A DNA stretch of 64,000 nt from positions 29,126 through 93,125 of the forward strand of contig CALBAX010000039.1 of the NCBI GenBank assembly GCA_937926875.1. Reading direction: 5' to 3'. Below, one piece after another: positions 31,122 to 40,168 of this stretch. Origin of the DNA: an uncultured Desulfovibrio sp. (GTDB lineage Bacteria; Desulfobacterota; Desulfovibrionia; Desulfovibrionales; Desulfovibrionaceae). The notes below the pieces were generated by a model. It did no database searches and was not told the origin of the DNA. It worked only from the letters and a program-made list of their open reading frames with translations. The position numbers were made by a program, and so were the translations under genes. Every line of letters starts with the position of its first letter. Position 1 is the first letter of the stretch.

Positions 31122-31871
31122 ATGTTGCCCACCAGGACAGCCCTTTCCTGCCTTGCGCGAAGCTGCTGCGTCAATGCCGCCGTCACGGCGCGCGGGATGC
31201 AGCAGCTGGGCTTGCTGTTCGCCCTGGAACCGGCGCTGCGCCATCTGTATCCTGACGCCGAAGCGCGGGCACAGGCGGCGGCCCACTACAGCACCCACAG
31301 CAACACCCATCCCTACATGCTGCCGTTCTACATGGGCCTTTTGCTGAACATCGAAGAACAGGTGGCCGCAGGCAAGCTGCCCTCCAATGCGCTGGACACG
31401 GTGCGCCGCACGCTGGGCACCACGCTTTCCGCCGTGGGGGACGGCTTTTTCGAAGGGGGCGTCTTCCCCTGCTGGGCCCTGTGCTGCATCTGCCTTCTGC
31501 TGGCCGGGCACACGCTGCCCGTCATCCTGCTGACGACCCTGCTGGCCGTGTCCCTGCTGGCCTTCAGGACAGGCACGTTTTTCTTTGCCCTGCGCTACGG
31601 GCTGGCCGCCCTGGCCTGGCTCAAGCGTCTGGGGCTCATCAACTGGACCGGCCGCATCAAGGTCGTCAATGCCTGCCTGCTGACCGTAGCGGCCGCCATG
31701 CTGCTGCCCTACAGCGGGGACAGGCATACGCTCCTCTGGTGTATGGGCGGCGGCGCTGCCGTACTGGCCGCCGCCTGGATCATCGGACGCCTGCATTTGC
31801 CGCGCATCGTGCTCTGGCTGATCCTGCTGACCTTTCTCGTGCTCATGGACGCGGGGCTGGTCGGCCTGTAA
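31122..31871 (+). CDS. PTS mannose/fructose/sorbose-family EIID component
   Basis: A 249-residue integral membrane protein of the mannose-family EIID group. The conserved cytosolic part HSNTHPYMLPFYMGLLLNIEE and LGTTLSAVGDGFFEGG precedes several C-terminal hydrophobic helices (PVILLTTLLAVSLLAF, IVLWLILLTFLVLMD). EIID works with EIIC to pass sugar across the membrane during phosphorylation. Here it lies just upstream of HPr and EI; EIIA, EIIB and EIIC are not in the window. Start ATG 31122 lacks a strong ribosome site. Whether a complete transporter exists elsewhere cannot be told. Confidence 0.88.
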   Translation: MLPTRTALSCLARSCCVNAAVTARGMQQLGLLFALEPALRHLYPDAEARAQAAAHYSTHSNTHPYMLPFYMGLLLNIEEQVAAGKLPSNALDTVRRTLGTTLSAVGDGFFEGGVFPCWALCCICLLLAGHTLPVILLTTLLAVSLLAFRTGTFFFALRYGLAALAWLKRLGLINWTGRIKVVNACLLTVAAAMLLPYSGDRHTLLWCMGGGAAVLAAAWIIGRLHLPRIVLWLILLTFLVLMDAGLVGL

Positions 31872-32045
31872 AGGCCCGTGCCGCAGCAGCAGGGAAACCG
31901 GCCACAACGACGGGCATGGCCGGCCGCTTCAGACGACAGGGACGCACACGGCATGGCCGTCCCTGCCGCAAGGCCCCCGATGCGGTGCGGGGACCGTCAG
32001 GAACAGATCGTACAGGTCGCCCGGGGCGACCAGGGAGAATATATC

Positions 32046-32333
32046 ATGGCAGAAGTTCAGGAAACACCCGAAGGCCTCGCCCTCCCCGTCACGCTGCATA
32101 CGCGTGGCGGGTTGCACGCACGGCCTGCTGCCCGCCTGGCGCAGGAGGCCCAGCATTTTTCCTCCGACATCCAGATCCAGAGCGACAACGGCACCGCCGA
32201 TGCCAAAAGCATGCTGGATATCCTCTCCCTCGCCATCTCCACGGGCTGCACCCTGACCCTGCTGGCCCGGGGCGATGACGCCCGCGAAGCCCTGACGGCC
32301 CTGGCCGACTATCTGGAAAATTTGCAGGACTGA
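32046..32333 (+). CDS. ptsH: Phosphocarrier protein HPr
   Basis: 95 residues, normal length with a short N-terminal extension. GGLHARPAARLA holds the phosphorylated His (H24), and AKSMLDILSL contains a Ser (S55) at the position equivalent to the HPr-kinase site Ser46. AGGGAG lies just before ATATATC-ATG. It is followed one base later by ptsI. It relays phosphate from EI to EIIA-type domains or regulators. Confidence 0.95.
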   Translation: MAEVQETPEGLALPVTLHTRGGLHARPAARLAQEAQHFSSDIQIQSDNGTADAKSMLDILSLAISTGCTLTLLARGDDAREALTALADYLENLQD

Positions 32334-32334
32334 T

Positions 32335-34098
32335 ATGGCACGCTCTCTTCTTTTCGGTACGTCCGTCTCGCCCGGCATCGCCATCGGGGTGCTGCGCTTC
32401 GCCCATAATGTCCAGACCGTGGAGATGCGCCGCATCAGCCCGCGCGAAGTAGAAGGCGAGCAGGAACAGCTGCGTTCCGCCGTGACCCATGTGCGTGCCG
32501 CCCTGCAGGAAGCCATGACCAAGGTCCCGGAAGACCTTTCCGAATACCGCGAGGTCATCGCCGCCCAGATAGAACTGGCCCGCGACCCCAAGCTGGTGGG
32601 CAGCGCCCTTTCCCGCATCGAAAAGGAACTGGTCTGCGCCGCCTGGGCCCTGGACAGCACGGTGGAACAGCTGTGCAGCATCTTCCGCAACATGGACGAC
32701 CCCTACCTGCGCGACCGGGCGCAGGACATCAGGGCCGTGGGCCTGCGCCTGCGCGAATGCCTGGCCGGCAGCTGCGCCCTGCCCGCCGCGGCCGGCGCCG
32801 GCATCCTGGCCGCCCAGGACCTTTCGCCCGCCGACGTCATGGACATGGATTTCAAGGACGTGCGGGCCGTCATCACGGCAGAGGGCGGGCCCACGTCGCA
32901 CACGGCCATCCTGTCGCGCGGCCTGCACATCCCGGCCCTGGTGGGCGTCACCGGCCTGCTGGAGACAGGCAAGCCCGGTGAAAGGGTCATCGTGGACGGT
33001 CTCAACGGCTGCCTGCTGCTGGATCCCGATGCCGATGACCTGGCCACCTATGAAGAGCGCCAGCGCGAGTACCAGGAGTGGGAGGCCCGTACACGCAGCG
33101 AATCCCACTGGCCTGCCGAGATGCGCGACGGCGTGCGCGTGTGCGTCCATGCCAACCTGGAACGGCTGGAAGAGATGGACGAATTGCAGGCCAGCGGCGC
33201 CGAGGGCGTGGGCCTGTACCGCACGGAATTCTCCTTCCTTCGGGAACACCTGCCCAGCGAGGAAGAGCTCTATGCCGAATACAGCGCCGTGGCCCGCAAG
33301 GCCGCGCCCGCTCATGTGGTCTTCCGTACCCTGGACGCCGGTGCGGACAAGATGCTTCGCGCCCAGGAAGCCCTCAAGGAACCCAACCCGGCCCTGGGCC
33401 TGCGCGGCATCCGCTTCTGCCTGCGGCACCAGAAGATCTTCCGCAGCCAGCTGCGCGCCCTCATGCGCGCCGGGGTGGAAGGCAACGTCTCCCTGCTGCT
33501 GCCCATGATCTCCGGCCTGGCCGAGGTGCAGAGCGTGCGCCGCATCATGCAGGAGCTGCAACAGGAACTGCAGGCCGCTGGTCTGCCCCACGCCGCCGGC
33601 CTGCCCCTGGGCATCATGGTGGAGACCCCGGCAGCTGTGCTCATCGCCGATGCCCTGGCCCGTGAATGCGACTTTTTCAGCATCGGCACCAACGACCTCA
33701 TCCATTACCTGATGGCCATCGACCGCAACAACCTGCATGTGGGCTACCTCAACGAGGCCCTGCACCCGGCCGTGGTCCGCTCCCTGAAGCGCATCATCGA
33801 CTCCGCCCACCGCGAAGGCATCGGGGTCTCCGTTTGCGGCGAACTGGCCGCCGACCCCTACGGTCTGGCCCTGCTGCTGGGCATGGGCGTGGACACGCTC
33901 TCGGCCTCGCCGCGCTTCGTGCCGGGCATGAAGCACATGATCCGCCGCCTGGACGCCCAGACCTGCATGGACATGGCCCACAGCGTGCTCATGAGCACTG
34001 ACGTGACGGCCTCACAGCGCATGCTGCGCGAACGCCTGCAGGAGAGCCTGGGCTCGGAGCTGGCCTTCCATACCACAAGCATCATGACGAACAGTTAG
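32335..34098 (+). CDS. ptsI: Phosphoenolpyruvate-protein phosphotransferase (EI)
   Basis: A 587-residue EI. The N-terminal HPr-binding/phosphohistidine domain has GGPTSHTAILSRGLHIPALVG with active His189; the C-terminal PEP-utilising barrel has GLYRTEFSFL, RTLDAGADKML, NPALGLRGIRFCL, GIMVETPAAVLIAD, FFSIGTNDLIHYLMAIDR, and SVCGELAADP with the catalytic Cys. It follows ptsH with no gap and is followed by smpB 4 bp later, so EIID, HPr, EI, smpB and comEC may share a transcript. In a non-saccharolytic sulfate reducer the set may be regulatory. Confidence 0.97.
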   Translation: MARSLLFGTSVSPGIAIGVLRFAHNVQTVEMRRISPREVEGEQEQLRSAVTHVRAALQEAMTKVPEDLSEYREVIAAQIELARDPKLVGSALSRIEKELVCAAWALDSTVEQLCSIFRNMDDPYLRDRAQDIRAVGLRLRECLAGSCALPAAAGAGILAAQDLSPADVMDMDFKDVRAVITAEGGPTSHTAILSRGLHIPALVGVTGLLETGKPGERVIVDGLNGCLLLDPDADDLATYEERQREYQEWEARTRSESHWPAEMRDGVRVCVHANLERLEEMDELQASGAEGVGLYRTEFSFLREHLPSEEELYAEYSAVARKAAPAHVVFRTLDAGADKMLRAQEALKEPNPALGLRGIRFCLRHQKIFRSQLRALMRAGVEGNVSLLLPMISGLAEVQSVRRIMQELQQELQAAGLPHAAGLPLGIMVETPAAVLIADALARECDFFSIGTNDLIHYLMAIDRNNLHVGYLNEALHPAVVRSLKRIIDSAHREGIGVSVCGELAADPYGLALLLGMGVDTLSASPRFVPGMKHMIRRLDAQTCMDMAHSVLMSTDVTASQRMLRERLQESLGSELAFHTTSIMTNS

Positions 34099-34102
34099 GA
34101 AT

Positions 34103-34558
34103 ATGAGCAAGAAACCATCCCCGTCCACCATCGCCGTCAACAAGAAGGCCCGTCACCTGTACGAACTCTCCGACTTCGTGGAAGCGGGCATCAGCCTGAC
34201 CGGCCCTGAAGTCAAAAGCATCCGGGCCGGCAAGATCAACTTTCTGGACAGCTATGTGGATTTCCGTGACGGCGAGGCCTTCGTGCTCTCGCTGCATATC
34301 GCCCCGTACGACAATGCCGGTTATGTGGCCCAGGATCCGGACCGCCCGCGCCGCCTGCTGCTGCACGCCGCCGAGATCCGCCAGATGGCGGCCCGCGTGG
34401 AGCAGAAGGGCCTGACCGTGGTGCCCGTACGCATGTACTTCAAGCAGGGCAAGGTCAAGATGGAGATCGCCCTGGGCCGCGGCAAGAAGCTGTTCGACCA
34501 TCGCGAGACCCTCAAACGCAGGGCCGAAGAGCGCGACGCTGCCCGCGACCTGGCCTGA
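34103..34558 (+). CDS. smpB: SsrA-binding protein SmpB
   Basis: 151 residues, typical size. IAVNKKARHLYELSDFVEAGISLTGPEVKSIRAGKINFLDSY is the conserved OB-fold start, and the basic tail (KKLFDHRETLKRRAEERDAARD) is the decoding-centre helix. It acts with tmRNA in ribosome rescue. The tmRNA gene itself was not found near it. It starts 4 bp after ptsI. Confidence 0.97.
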   Translation: MSKKPSPSTIAVNKKARHLYELSDFVEAGISLTGPEVKSIRAGKINFLDSYVDFRDGEAFVLSLHIAPYDNAGYVAQDPDRPRRLLLHAAEIRQMAARVEQKGLTVVPVRMYFKQGKVKMEIALGRGKKLFDHRETLKRRAEERDAARDLA

Positions 34559-34562
34559 CATC

Positions 34563-37172
34563 ATGTGGCGTCCGCCGCTGGCCCCGGCCCTTCTCTGGCA
34601 AAGCTGGCTGCTATGCTGGCTGCTGGGCCTGCTGGCGGCACGCTGGCCCGGACCCGCGCTCTGCGCGGGTCTTTGCGTCCTGGTGGCGGACAGCCGTTTG
34701 TGGCGGATCCCCCGCCTGCTGGTGGCCTGTGCCGTCGCCCTGCTGGGCTGCATCACGGCCCAGGCCCTGTTGCCCGCTTTTTCCGTGCCCCCCGCACTGG
34801 AACGACTGTACGAGGCACGCACCCCTCCCCGCCACTGGCCTGTGCTGGAAGCCAGGGTGAACGATGTGCGCACCCTGCCGGAGCAGCGCCTGCGCATCAG
34901 TCTGACCGACCTGCGTCTGCAACAGCCGGACGGCCAGACGCTGGCCCGCCTTCCCGGCAACCTCTCCTGGACATGGGAACAGGCCGCCGCCTTCCCGCTG
35001 CCGGGCCAGACGGTACGCCTGCAGCGCAAACTGCTGCCCGTGGACAATCAGCACAACTTCGGTCTCACCGACTGGGGCTTCTGGTGGCACAGCCACGGTA
35101 CCGGCTGGCGCATCTGGAGCCGGGGCATGGACGGGCAGCCTGCCGTCGACGGAGCCCCCTCCCCCTGTGCCAAGCAGCGTCTGGAACTCATACGGCGGTT
35201 CCTTGCCGTGCTCCTGCCGGGCCGGGACGGCCTTTTGCCGCCCGCTGCCTCCTCCGGCCTGTCTGCCGCGGCCCCTCCCGCGCCCTCCGCCGCTGCGGCC
35301 TCCACGCCATCCGCTGCCCCCGTGCCCCAGGGCAAGGCCATCCTGCTGGCCCTGCTCTTCGGGGAACGCTTCCTGCTGGAGACGCCCACCGTACGGGCCT
35401 TCAATGCCGGCAACCTTTCCCACAGCCTGGCCCTTTCCGGACAGCACCTGCTCGTGGCCGGTCTGGCGGGGATGTGCCTCGTCTGGCTGGCGGCCTACGT
35501 GCACCCGGGCCTCTACCTCTGGCGGCCCCGTACCGTCCTCGTCCCGCTGGCGGCCTGTCCTGCGGCCCTGGCCTACCTCTGGCTGGGCAATGCGCCGCCT
35601 TCGCTGCTGCGGGCGGCGGGGATGCTCCTGCTGCTGGCCGCAGGCATGGCCCTGGCCCATCTGCGCTGCATGCCGCTGCCCCAGACGCTCCGGGAGCGCC
35701 TCCCTTCCAGCGGGCTGGATGTCCTGTGCTGCACACTGCTCTGCATCACCGTCGTCTCCCCCCTCTCGGTCTTCGATACCGGTCTGCAACTTTCCGCCCT
35801 GTGCGTGGCGGCCATCTGCTGCGCCACGCCGCTCATGGGACAGCTGCTGCGCCGCATCCCCCGGACATCCCCCGGGCAACGCCTGCTCCACTCACTGGCC
35901 AGCATTTTGCTGGTCTCCTTTTTCATCCAGCTGGCCCTGCTGCCCCTTTCCCTGCTGCTGTTCAACAACAGCGGGCTCTGGTTCCTGCTCAATGTCTTCT
36001 GGCTGCCCGTCCTGGGGGCCCTCGTCCTGCCGGGGGCCTTCCTGGGGCTGGGGCTCAGCCTGGGCGGCCTCGATACGGCAGCCACTCTGGTGCTGGATGT
36101 GGTGGCCCTGCCCTGCCAGTGGCTGGTGGACGGTCTGCTCTTCCTCCAGACGCAGGGCTGGCTCAGCGTTCCCCCTGTCCTGCGTCCCCACTGGACGGCC
36201 CTGCCCGCCATGGCCTGTCTTTTTCTGGCACTGGCCCTGCGGGCCGGACGTCCCGGCCTGCCCCCGGCGGGGAAACGCCTGCTCATCTGTGGTCTGTTGC
36301 TGGCCTGTGTGGGCCCGGCCCTGCGTCTGCACCACAGCCTGGTGCCCCGGCTGGAGCTTTCCGTCCCTGACGTGGGACAGGCACAAGCCGTCCTGCTGCG
36401 CCTGCCGCACGGCCAGACCCTGTTCGTGGACGCCGCAGGCAGCATGTCCCGCTCCTGGAACCCGGGACGGGAGATCCTCCTGCCCCTGCTGGCCTGCAAC
36501 GCCCGCCCCGGTCTGGATGCCATCATCAACAGTCACCCCGACATCGACCACGCGGGCGGCATCCCTCCCCTGCTGGTGGCCTTTCCCGAAGCGCTCCTGC
36601 TGCATAACGGCCGCCCGGGCAGCGGACAGATGGGGCATGTCTGGCAGGCCATCCTGCAAGGGCGGGACAGCAGCCCCCTCCATGCCGGAGACATCCTGCA
36701 ACTGGGCGATCCCGAAGAGGGGCTCGCCCTGCATGTCCTGCATCCGCCCCGGCCAGTCCCGGGTACCCGTCCCTGGGAGGGCAACAGCGCTTCCCTGATC
36801 CTGCGCCTGGTCCGGAACGGACACGGTCTGGCCCTTTTGCCCGGTGATGCCGATGGGGCCGCCCTGCGCCACCTGCTGGCCAGCGGACAGGACGTGCAGG
36901 CCGACGTCCTGCTGGCACCACACCACGGCTCGGACAGTTCTTTCCTGCCGGACTTCCTGACAGCTGTACGGCCCCGGCTGGTAGTGGCCTCCTGCGGTGC
37001 CTTCAACCGTTTCGGCCATCCCGGGAAGCAGTTCAGACAATGGCTGGAAGAACAGCGGATACCCCTGCTGCAAACGGGCCGTCACGGACATGTCCGCGTG
37101 GTCTGGCCCCTGCCAGGAGACACGGATAGCTCGCAGCTGAACTGGGACACCGCCCGGCCAATGCGGCCCTGA
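34563..37172 (+). CDS. comEC: DNA internalisation-related competence protein ComEC/Rec2
   Basis: An 869-residue polytopic protein. N-terminal membrane segments and a soluble part are followed by the Competence domain (~260-560), which carries GERFLLETPTVRAFNAGNLSHSLALSGQHLL and many hydrophobic helices, and then a metallo-beta-lactamase-like domain (~600-860: LFVDAAGS, INSHPDIDHAGGI, LLPGDADGAALRHLL, LLAPHHGSDSSF). ComEC forms the inner-membrane channel for single-stranded DNA uptake. An Ala/Pro/Ser-rich insert (~225-250) precedes the Competence domain. It is 4 bp after smpB. Other competence genes are not in the window. Confidence 0.95.
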   Translation: MWRPPLAPALLWQSWLLCWLLGLLAARWPGPALCAGLCVLVADSRLWRIPRLLVACAVALLGCITAQALLPAFSVPPALERLYEARTPPRHWPVLEARVNDVRTLPEQRLRISLTDLRLQQPDGQTLARLPGNLSWTWEQAAAFPLPGQTVRLQRKLLPVDNQHNFGLTDWGFWWHSHGTGWRIWSRGMDGQPAVDGAPSPCAKQRLELIRRFLAVLLPGRDGLLPPAASSGLSAAAPPAPSAAAASTPSAAPVPQGKAILLALLFGERFLLETPTVRAFNAGNLSHSLALSGQHLLVAGLAGMCLVWLAAYVHPGLYLWRPRTVLVPLAACPAALAYLWLGNAPPSLLRAAGMLLLLAAGMALAHLRCMPLPQTLRERLPSSGLDVLCCTLLCITVVSPLSVFDTGLQLSALCVAAICCATPLMGQLLRRIPRTSPGQRLLHSLASILLVSFFIQLALLPLSLLLFNNSGLWFLLNVFWLPVLGALVLPGAFLGLGLSLGGLDTAATLVLDVVALPCQWLVDGLLFLQTQGWLSVPPVLRPHWTALPAMACLFLALALRAGRPGLPPAGKRLLICGLLLACVGPALRLHHSLVPRLELSVPDVGQAQAVLLRLPHGQTLFVDAAGSMSRSWNPGREILLPLLACNARPGLDAIINSHPDIDHAGGIPPLLVAFPEALLLHNGRPGSGQMGHVWQAILQGRDSSPLHAGDILQLGDPEEGLALHVLHPPRPVPGTRPWEGNSASLILRLVRNGHGLALLPGDADGAALRHLLASGQDVQADVLLAPHHGSDSSFLPDFLTAVRPRLVVASCGAFNRFGHPGKQFRQWLEEQRIPLLQTGRHGHVRVVWPLPGDTDSSQLNWDTARPMRP

Positions 37173-37689
37173 AGACATACGAGAAAGAAAATCCTCCGTA
37201 CTGCTTACCGCTGCCTGCCAGACGCGGGGCGACCTTGCCCGCAGGACGTGTGGGGCGCTCGTCAACGAGCGCATGCTCTGCGAACGGCGACGGCAGGGTG
37301 GAGAGTCCTCCAGATAAAAAATTACTGCCGTCCTCCGCAACGTACTGCGTTCGCTCGGCTGACGCGATGACAGTGGCAGCAGTACAGAGGTTGTCTGGCA
37401 ACCTTTGTGCGCACCTGCACCGCATGGATACAGGCTGCGCCACTCTACAAGCCTGCGGCCTCAAGTTCTGGAGAAGAGGTCCCCTTGCTCACACTCCCCT
37501 CTTTGCACAGCCCCGGATACGGGCAACGGGCCGCTCCCCGCAGGGAACGGCCCGTTGCCCATCACGGCTGCACATCAGCCATGCACAAATATTTGTCAGA
37601 CTGACGGCCCCAAATGCCCGCCAGACTGAAGTCTCCTGAGATAGGGGAAAAGCTTTACCGCACCCCCCCCTTCCCCAAAAGATCGTCTG
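37173..37689. other. Intergenic region comEC to mutM, with strong hairpin and repeat copy c
   Basis: No convincing gene. A perfect 13-bp stem, GGGCAACGGGCCG (37521-37533) with CGGCCCGTTGCCC (37548-37560), has no T-run. At 37661-37686 CCCCCCCC-TTCCCCAAAA-GATCGTC is a member of the C-rich repeat family, abutting the mutM stop. Confidence 0.5.
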
Positions 37690-38538
37690 CTACTTCTGGC
37701 ACTGCAGACAAAATACCGTGGCCCGGCCGGCGATGCGCCCCTTTTCCAGTTCCGTGCCGCAGCGGCGGCAAAGCTGTCCGCCACGGCCATAAACGAAAAA
37801 GGTATTCTGGAAAGCGCCCACATTGCCATTGGCATCCCGATAGTCGCGGATGGAGCTGCCGCACTGGGCGATGGATTCCCGCAAGACCTCCTGCAAAGCA
37901 CAGCGGAGACGTTCCGCTTCTGCCTCCGAAAGCTCCCCGGCAGGCCGGCGGGGATCGATACCGGCCCGGAACAGGGACTCGTCCGCATAGATATTGCCGA
38001 TACCGGCCAGTACGGTCTGGTCCAGCAGGGCGGCCTTGATGGCCCGGCGTCCGTGCAGGCGCGGCCCCAGGTCCCCGGGCCCCATGTCCAGAGGTTCCGG
38101 CCCCAGCGAACGCCAGAAGTCCCAGCGCTCCAGCAGCTCCGGTGTAGCGGCAAAGACCAGGCCAAAGGAGCGCACATCATCGAAAAAGAGCTGTGCCCGG
38201 CTCCCGTCAGGCTGCAGCAGATGGAAGATGATGCGCGTGTGCTTCAAAGGCGCGGCCCCTTCCGGGTGGACCATGAAGCGCCCCGTCATGCGCAGATGCA
38301 CGGCCAGGAGCGACGGCACGGGCGCGGCGGCAGCCGCAGCAGGAGGCTCCAGATCCAGCAGGGCCAGCTTGCCCCGACGGCGGACAGCACTGATCCGGGT
38401 CCCCGTCAGCCGCTCCACCGGAAGGCCCAGGGGATGCAGGGAACGCTCGCGCAGGACGTCCACCCGATCGAGGCAACACCCCACCACCTGCGGTCGCAAG
38501 GTACGGACGACGGTCTCCACTTCCGGCAATTCGGGCAT
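37690..38538 (-). CDS. mutM: Formamidopyrimidine-DNA glycosylase
   Basis: 282 residues. The N terminus is PELPEVETV after Met, so the catalytic Pro and Glu are in place; RRRGKLALLDL supplies the beta-elimination Lys and the helix-two-turn-helix ALLDQTVLAGIGNIYADE is intact. The C-terminal zinc finger is CRRCGTELEKGRIAGRATVFCLQC. It excises oxidised purines such as 8-oxoG. Start 38538 is fixed by the need for Pro2. It lies between rimM and the presumed inversion edge, so it may not belong to the rimM transcript by descent. Confidence 0.96.
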   Translation of the reverse strand: MPELPEVETVVRTLRPQVVGCCLDRVDVLRERSLHPLGLPVERLTGTRISAVRRRGKLALLDLEPPAAAAAAPVPSLLAVHLRMTGRFMVHPEGAAPLKHTRIIFHLLQPDGSRAQLFFDDVRSFGLVFAATPELLERWDFWRSLGPEPLDMGPGDLGPRLHGRRAIKAALLDQTVLAGIGNIYADESLFRAGIDPRRPAGELSEAEAERLRCALQEVLRESIAQCGSSIRDYRDANGNVGAFQNTFFVYGRGGQLCRRCGTELEKGRIAGRATVFCLQCQK

Positions 38539-38738
38539 GATCCACCTCATACGAAAAGACCTGCCGCTGGCAGGTCAAATACAGCAGGGGCCGAAAAATA
38601 TCGGCTATGAAAAAGACAGCCCGTGTCACGGACAGCGCGGGAGCAAAACGGACGGGCCGAACGGGGAGAGGACAGCCCTCATGACGGCCCGGCGCACGGC
38701 CGCCTCGCCATCGGCGGACGAGGCCCGCCCCACGCGGG

Positions 38739-39272
38739 CTAAACCTGTTCGTCACCGCCCAGATAGATGTCCAGCAGACCTTCCGGCGGCGCGATGTGGA
38801 TACGCTCCCCTTCCAGGTCGAAGCCTTCGATGAACGACGCTTCGGCCGGGAAAAGGACTTCCTTGCCGTCATCGGTCACGATGCTCCAGACCTCCAGACC
38901 GGCAGGATATTCCACATGATCCAGAACGCCCAGGCGGGAACCGTCGGGCAGGATGACGGCAAAGCCCAGCACGTCCTCCACATAGACTTCGTCCTCGTCC
39001 ACGGGCGGCAGCAGGTCGCGGTCCACAAGGATCTTCTGGCCGCGCAGGGCTTCGATGTCGTTACGGTCGGTCACGCCCTCCAGCAGGAGCAGGGGACGGC
39101 CCTTGTGCATGCGCCAGGAACGGGCCCGGGCAGGACGCGGCGGGGCATCGCCCGCCTGCAGCCAGAAAGGACCATCCAGCAGCGAAGGGGAGTCTGCGTA
39201 CCAGTCGACGCAGATCTCCCCCTTGATACCGTGCGGGCGCACAAGCGTGCCCATATGGATACGCCGTGCCAT
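38739..39272 (-). CDS. rimM: Ribosome maturation factor RimM
   Basis: 177 residues. The N-terminal MGTLVRPHGIKGEICV and PRC-barrel part VYVEDVLGFAVILPDGSRLGVLDHVEYPAGLEVW..VLFPA are typical. RimM assists 30S head assembly through S19. It is 6 bp after khpA. In most bacteria trmD follows directly; here trmD is 11.5 kb away on the opposite strand. Confidence 0.95.
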   Translation of the reverse strand: MARRIHMGTLVRPHGIKGEICVDWYADSPSLLDGPFWLQAGDAPPRPARARSWRMHKGRPLLLLEGVTDRNDIEALRGQKILVDRDLLPPVDEDEVYVEDVLGFAVILPDGSRLGVLDHVEYPAGLEVWSIVTDDGKEVLFPAEASFIEGFDLEGERIHIAPPEGLLDIYLGGDEQV

Positions 39273-39278
39273 GAGGGC

Positions 39279-39509
39279 TTATTCCAGGATCTCGAGCACG
39301 ACGCGCTTTTTGGCCTTGGTGGACGCGGCACTGAGCAGGGTACGCATGGCGCGTGCCGTGCGGCCCTGCTTGCCGATCACCTTACCGAGATCTTCCTTGG
39401 CGACCTTCAATTCCAGCACAGTGGTCTGTTCGCCTTCCACCTCGGTGACCTGCACCTGATCAGGGGCGTCCACGAGCGAACGGGCGATAAATTCAATCAA
39501 AGCTTTCAT
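39279..39509 (-). CDS. khpA: KH-domain RNA-binding protein KhpA
   Basis: 76 residues, one KH domain with the GxxG loop in DLGKVIGKQGRTARAMRTLL. KhpA proteins bind RNA, often with KhpB, and affect cell-envelope gene expression. GGAGGCC is just upstream of ATG 39509. It lies between rpsP and rimM as in many bacteria, separated from rpsP by 221 bp rich in hairpins. Confidence 0.95.
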   Translation of the reverse strand: MKALIEFIARSLVDAPDQVQVTEVEGEQTTVLELKVAKEDLGKVIGKQGRTARAMRTLLSAASTKAKKRVVLEILE

Positions 39510-39616
39510 TGCTGGCCTCCCGCAAGCCCTGCCGAGACAGGACTGTTGGTGTGAGCGGGCGCTGCATCCCCGGGAGGGATCCTCGCGGGAAAAGCGCCAT
39601 GCGCCTGCGGTGCGGC

Positions 39617-39730
39617 ATACCTGGCAGGCAGGTATCCCCCAGGAGACCCTGCCGCCTCACTGCCGCACGCCGGAAGAACATCGGGCCGGTACCGGGAAAG
39701 CCCGGTACAGCGGTATCCTGCAAGGATACC
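39617..39730 (-). promoter_or_regulatory. Three successive hairpins between rpsP and khpA
   Basis: Read on the minus strand from the rpsP stop: GGTATCCT/AGGATACC (39712-39730), GTACCGGG/CCCGGTAC with loop CTTT (39689-39708), and ATACCTG/CAGGTAT (39617-39635). None has a T-run, so they look like RNA processing or stability elements rather than terminators. Confidence 0.5.
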
Positions 39731-39967
39731 TTAGGCCATCTTCTTGATCAGGGCGCGGACGGTGTCGGTGGGTTCGGCACCACGATCCAGCCAGGCCTTC
39801 ACCTTTTCGGCATCCAGCTTCACTTCGGCGGGATCGGTCATGGGGTTGTAGTAACCCAGGAATTCCAGCGGACGGCCATCACGACGGGTTTCGTCGTTGG
39901 CGGCCACGACGCGGTAAAAAGGATGCTTCTTGCTGCCCAGACGGGTCAATTTCAGCTTAACAGCCAT
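39731..39967 (-). CDS. rpsP: 30S ribosomal protein S16
   Basis: 78 residues beginning MAVKLKLTRLGSKKHPFYRVVAANDETRRDGRPLE, the universally conserved S16 start; the length is normal. AGGAGATAATC precedes the ATG. It follows ffh by 201 bp and heads the rpsP-khpA-rimM group. Confidence 0.98.
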   Translation of the reverse strand: MAVKLKLTRLGSKKHPFYRVVAANDETRRDGRPLEFLGYYNPMTDPAEVKLDAEKVKAWLDRGAEPTDTVRALIKKMA

Positions 39968-40168
39968 GATTATCTCCTGTTTGTGCTATGGTAGCGTTGC
40001 GGGGGCAAAAGAGCAAGTTTGCCCTCCCCCATTATATCAATGACCAGTGCGCCGCAACGATTTTTTTATCGCGTCTCCGGCATCGCCGCAGCCGTCTGGC
40101 GATGAGGTTTCGCCGTGCGTTGCCGGGGAACGGACGCTGATCCGTGCGGACAGACCGCACGGACGGGC

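Noticed and set aside
34103..34558. tmRNA gene next to smpB
   Set aside because: No tRNA-like halves or tag-reading frame found around smpB; ptsI and comEC abut it directly.
37521..37560. Terminator after comEC
   Set aside because: The 13-bp stem is perfect but has no T-run on either strand and lies 350 bp past the comEC stop; kept only as a hairpin.
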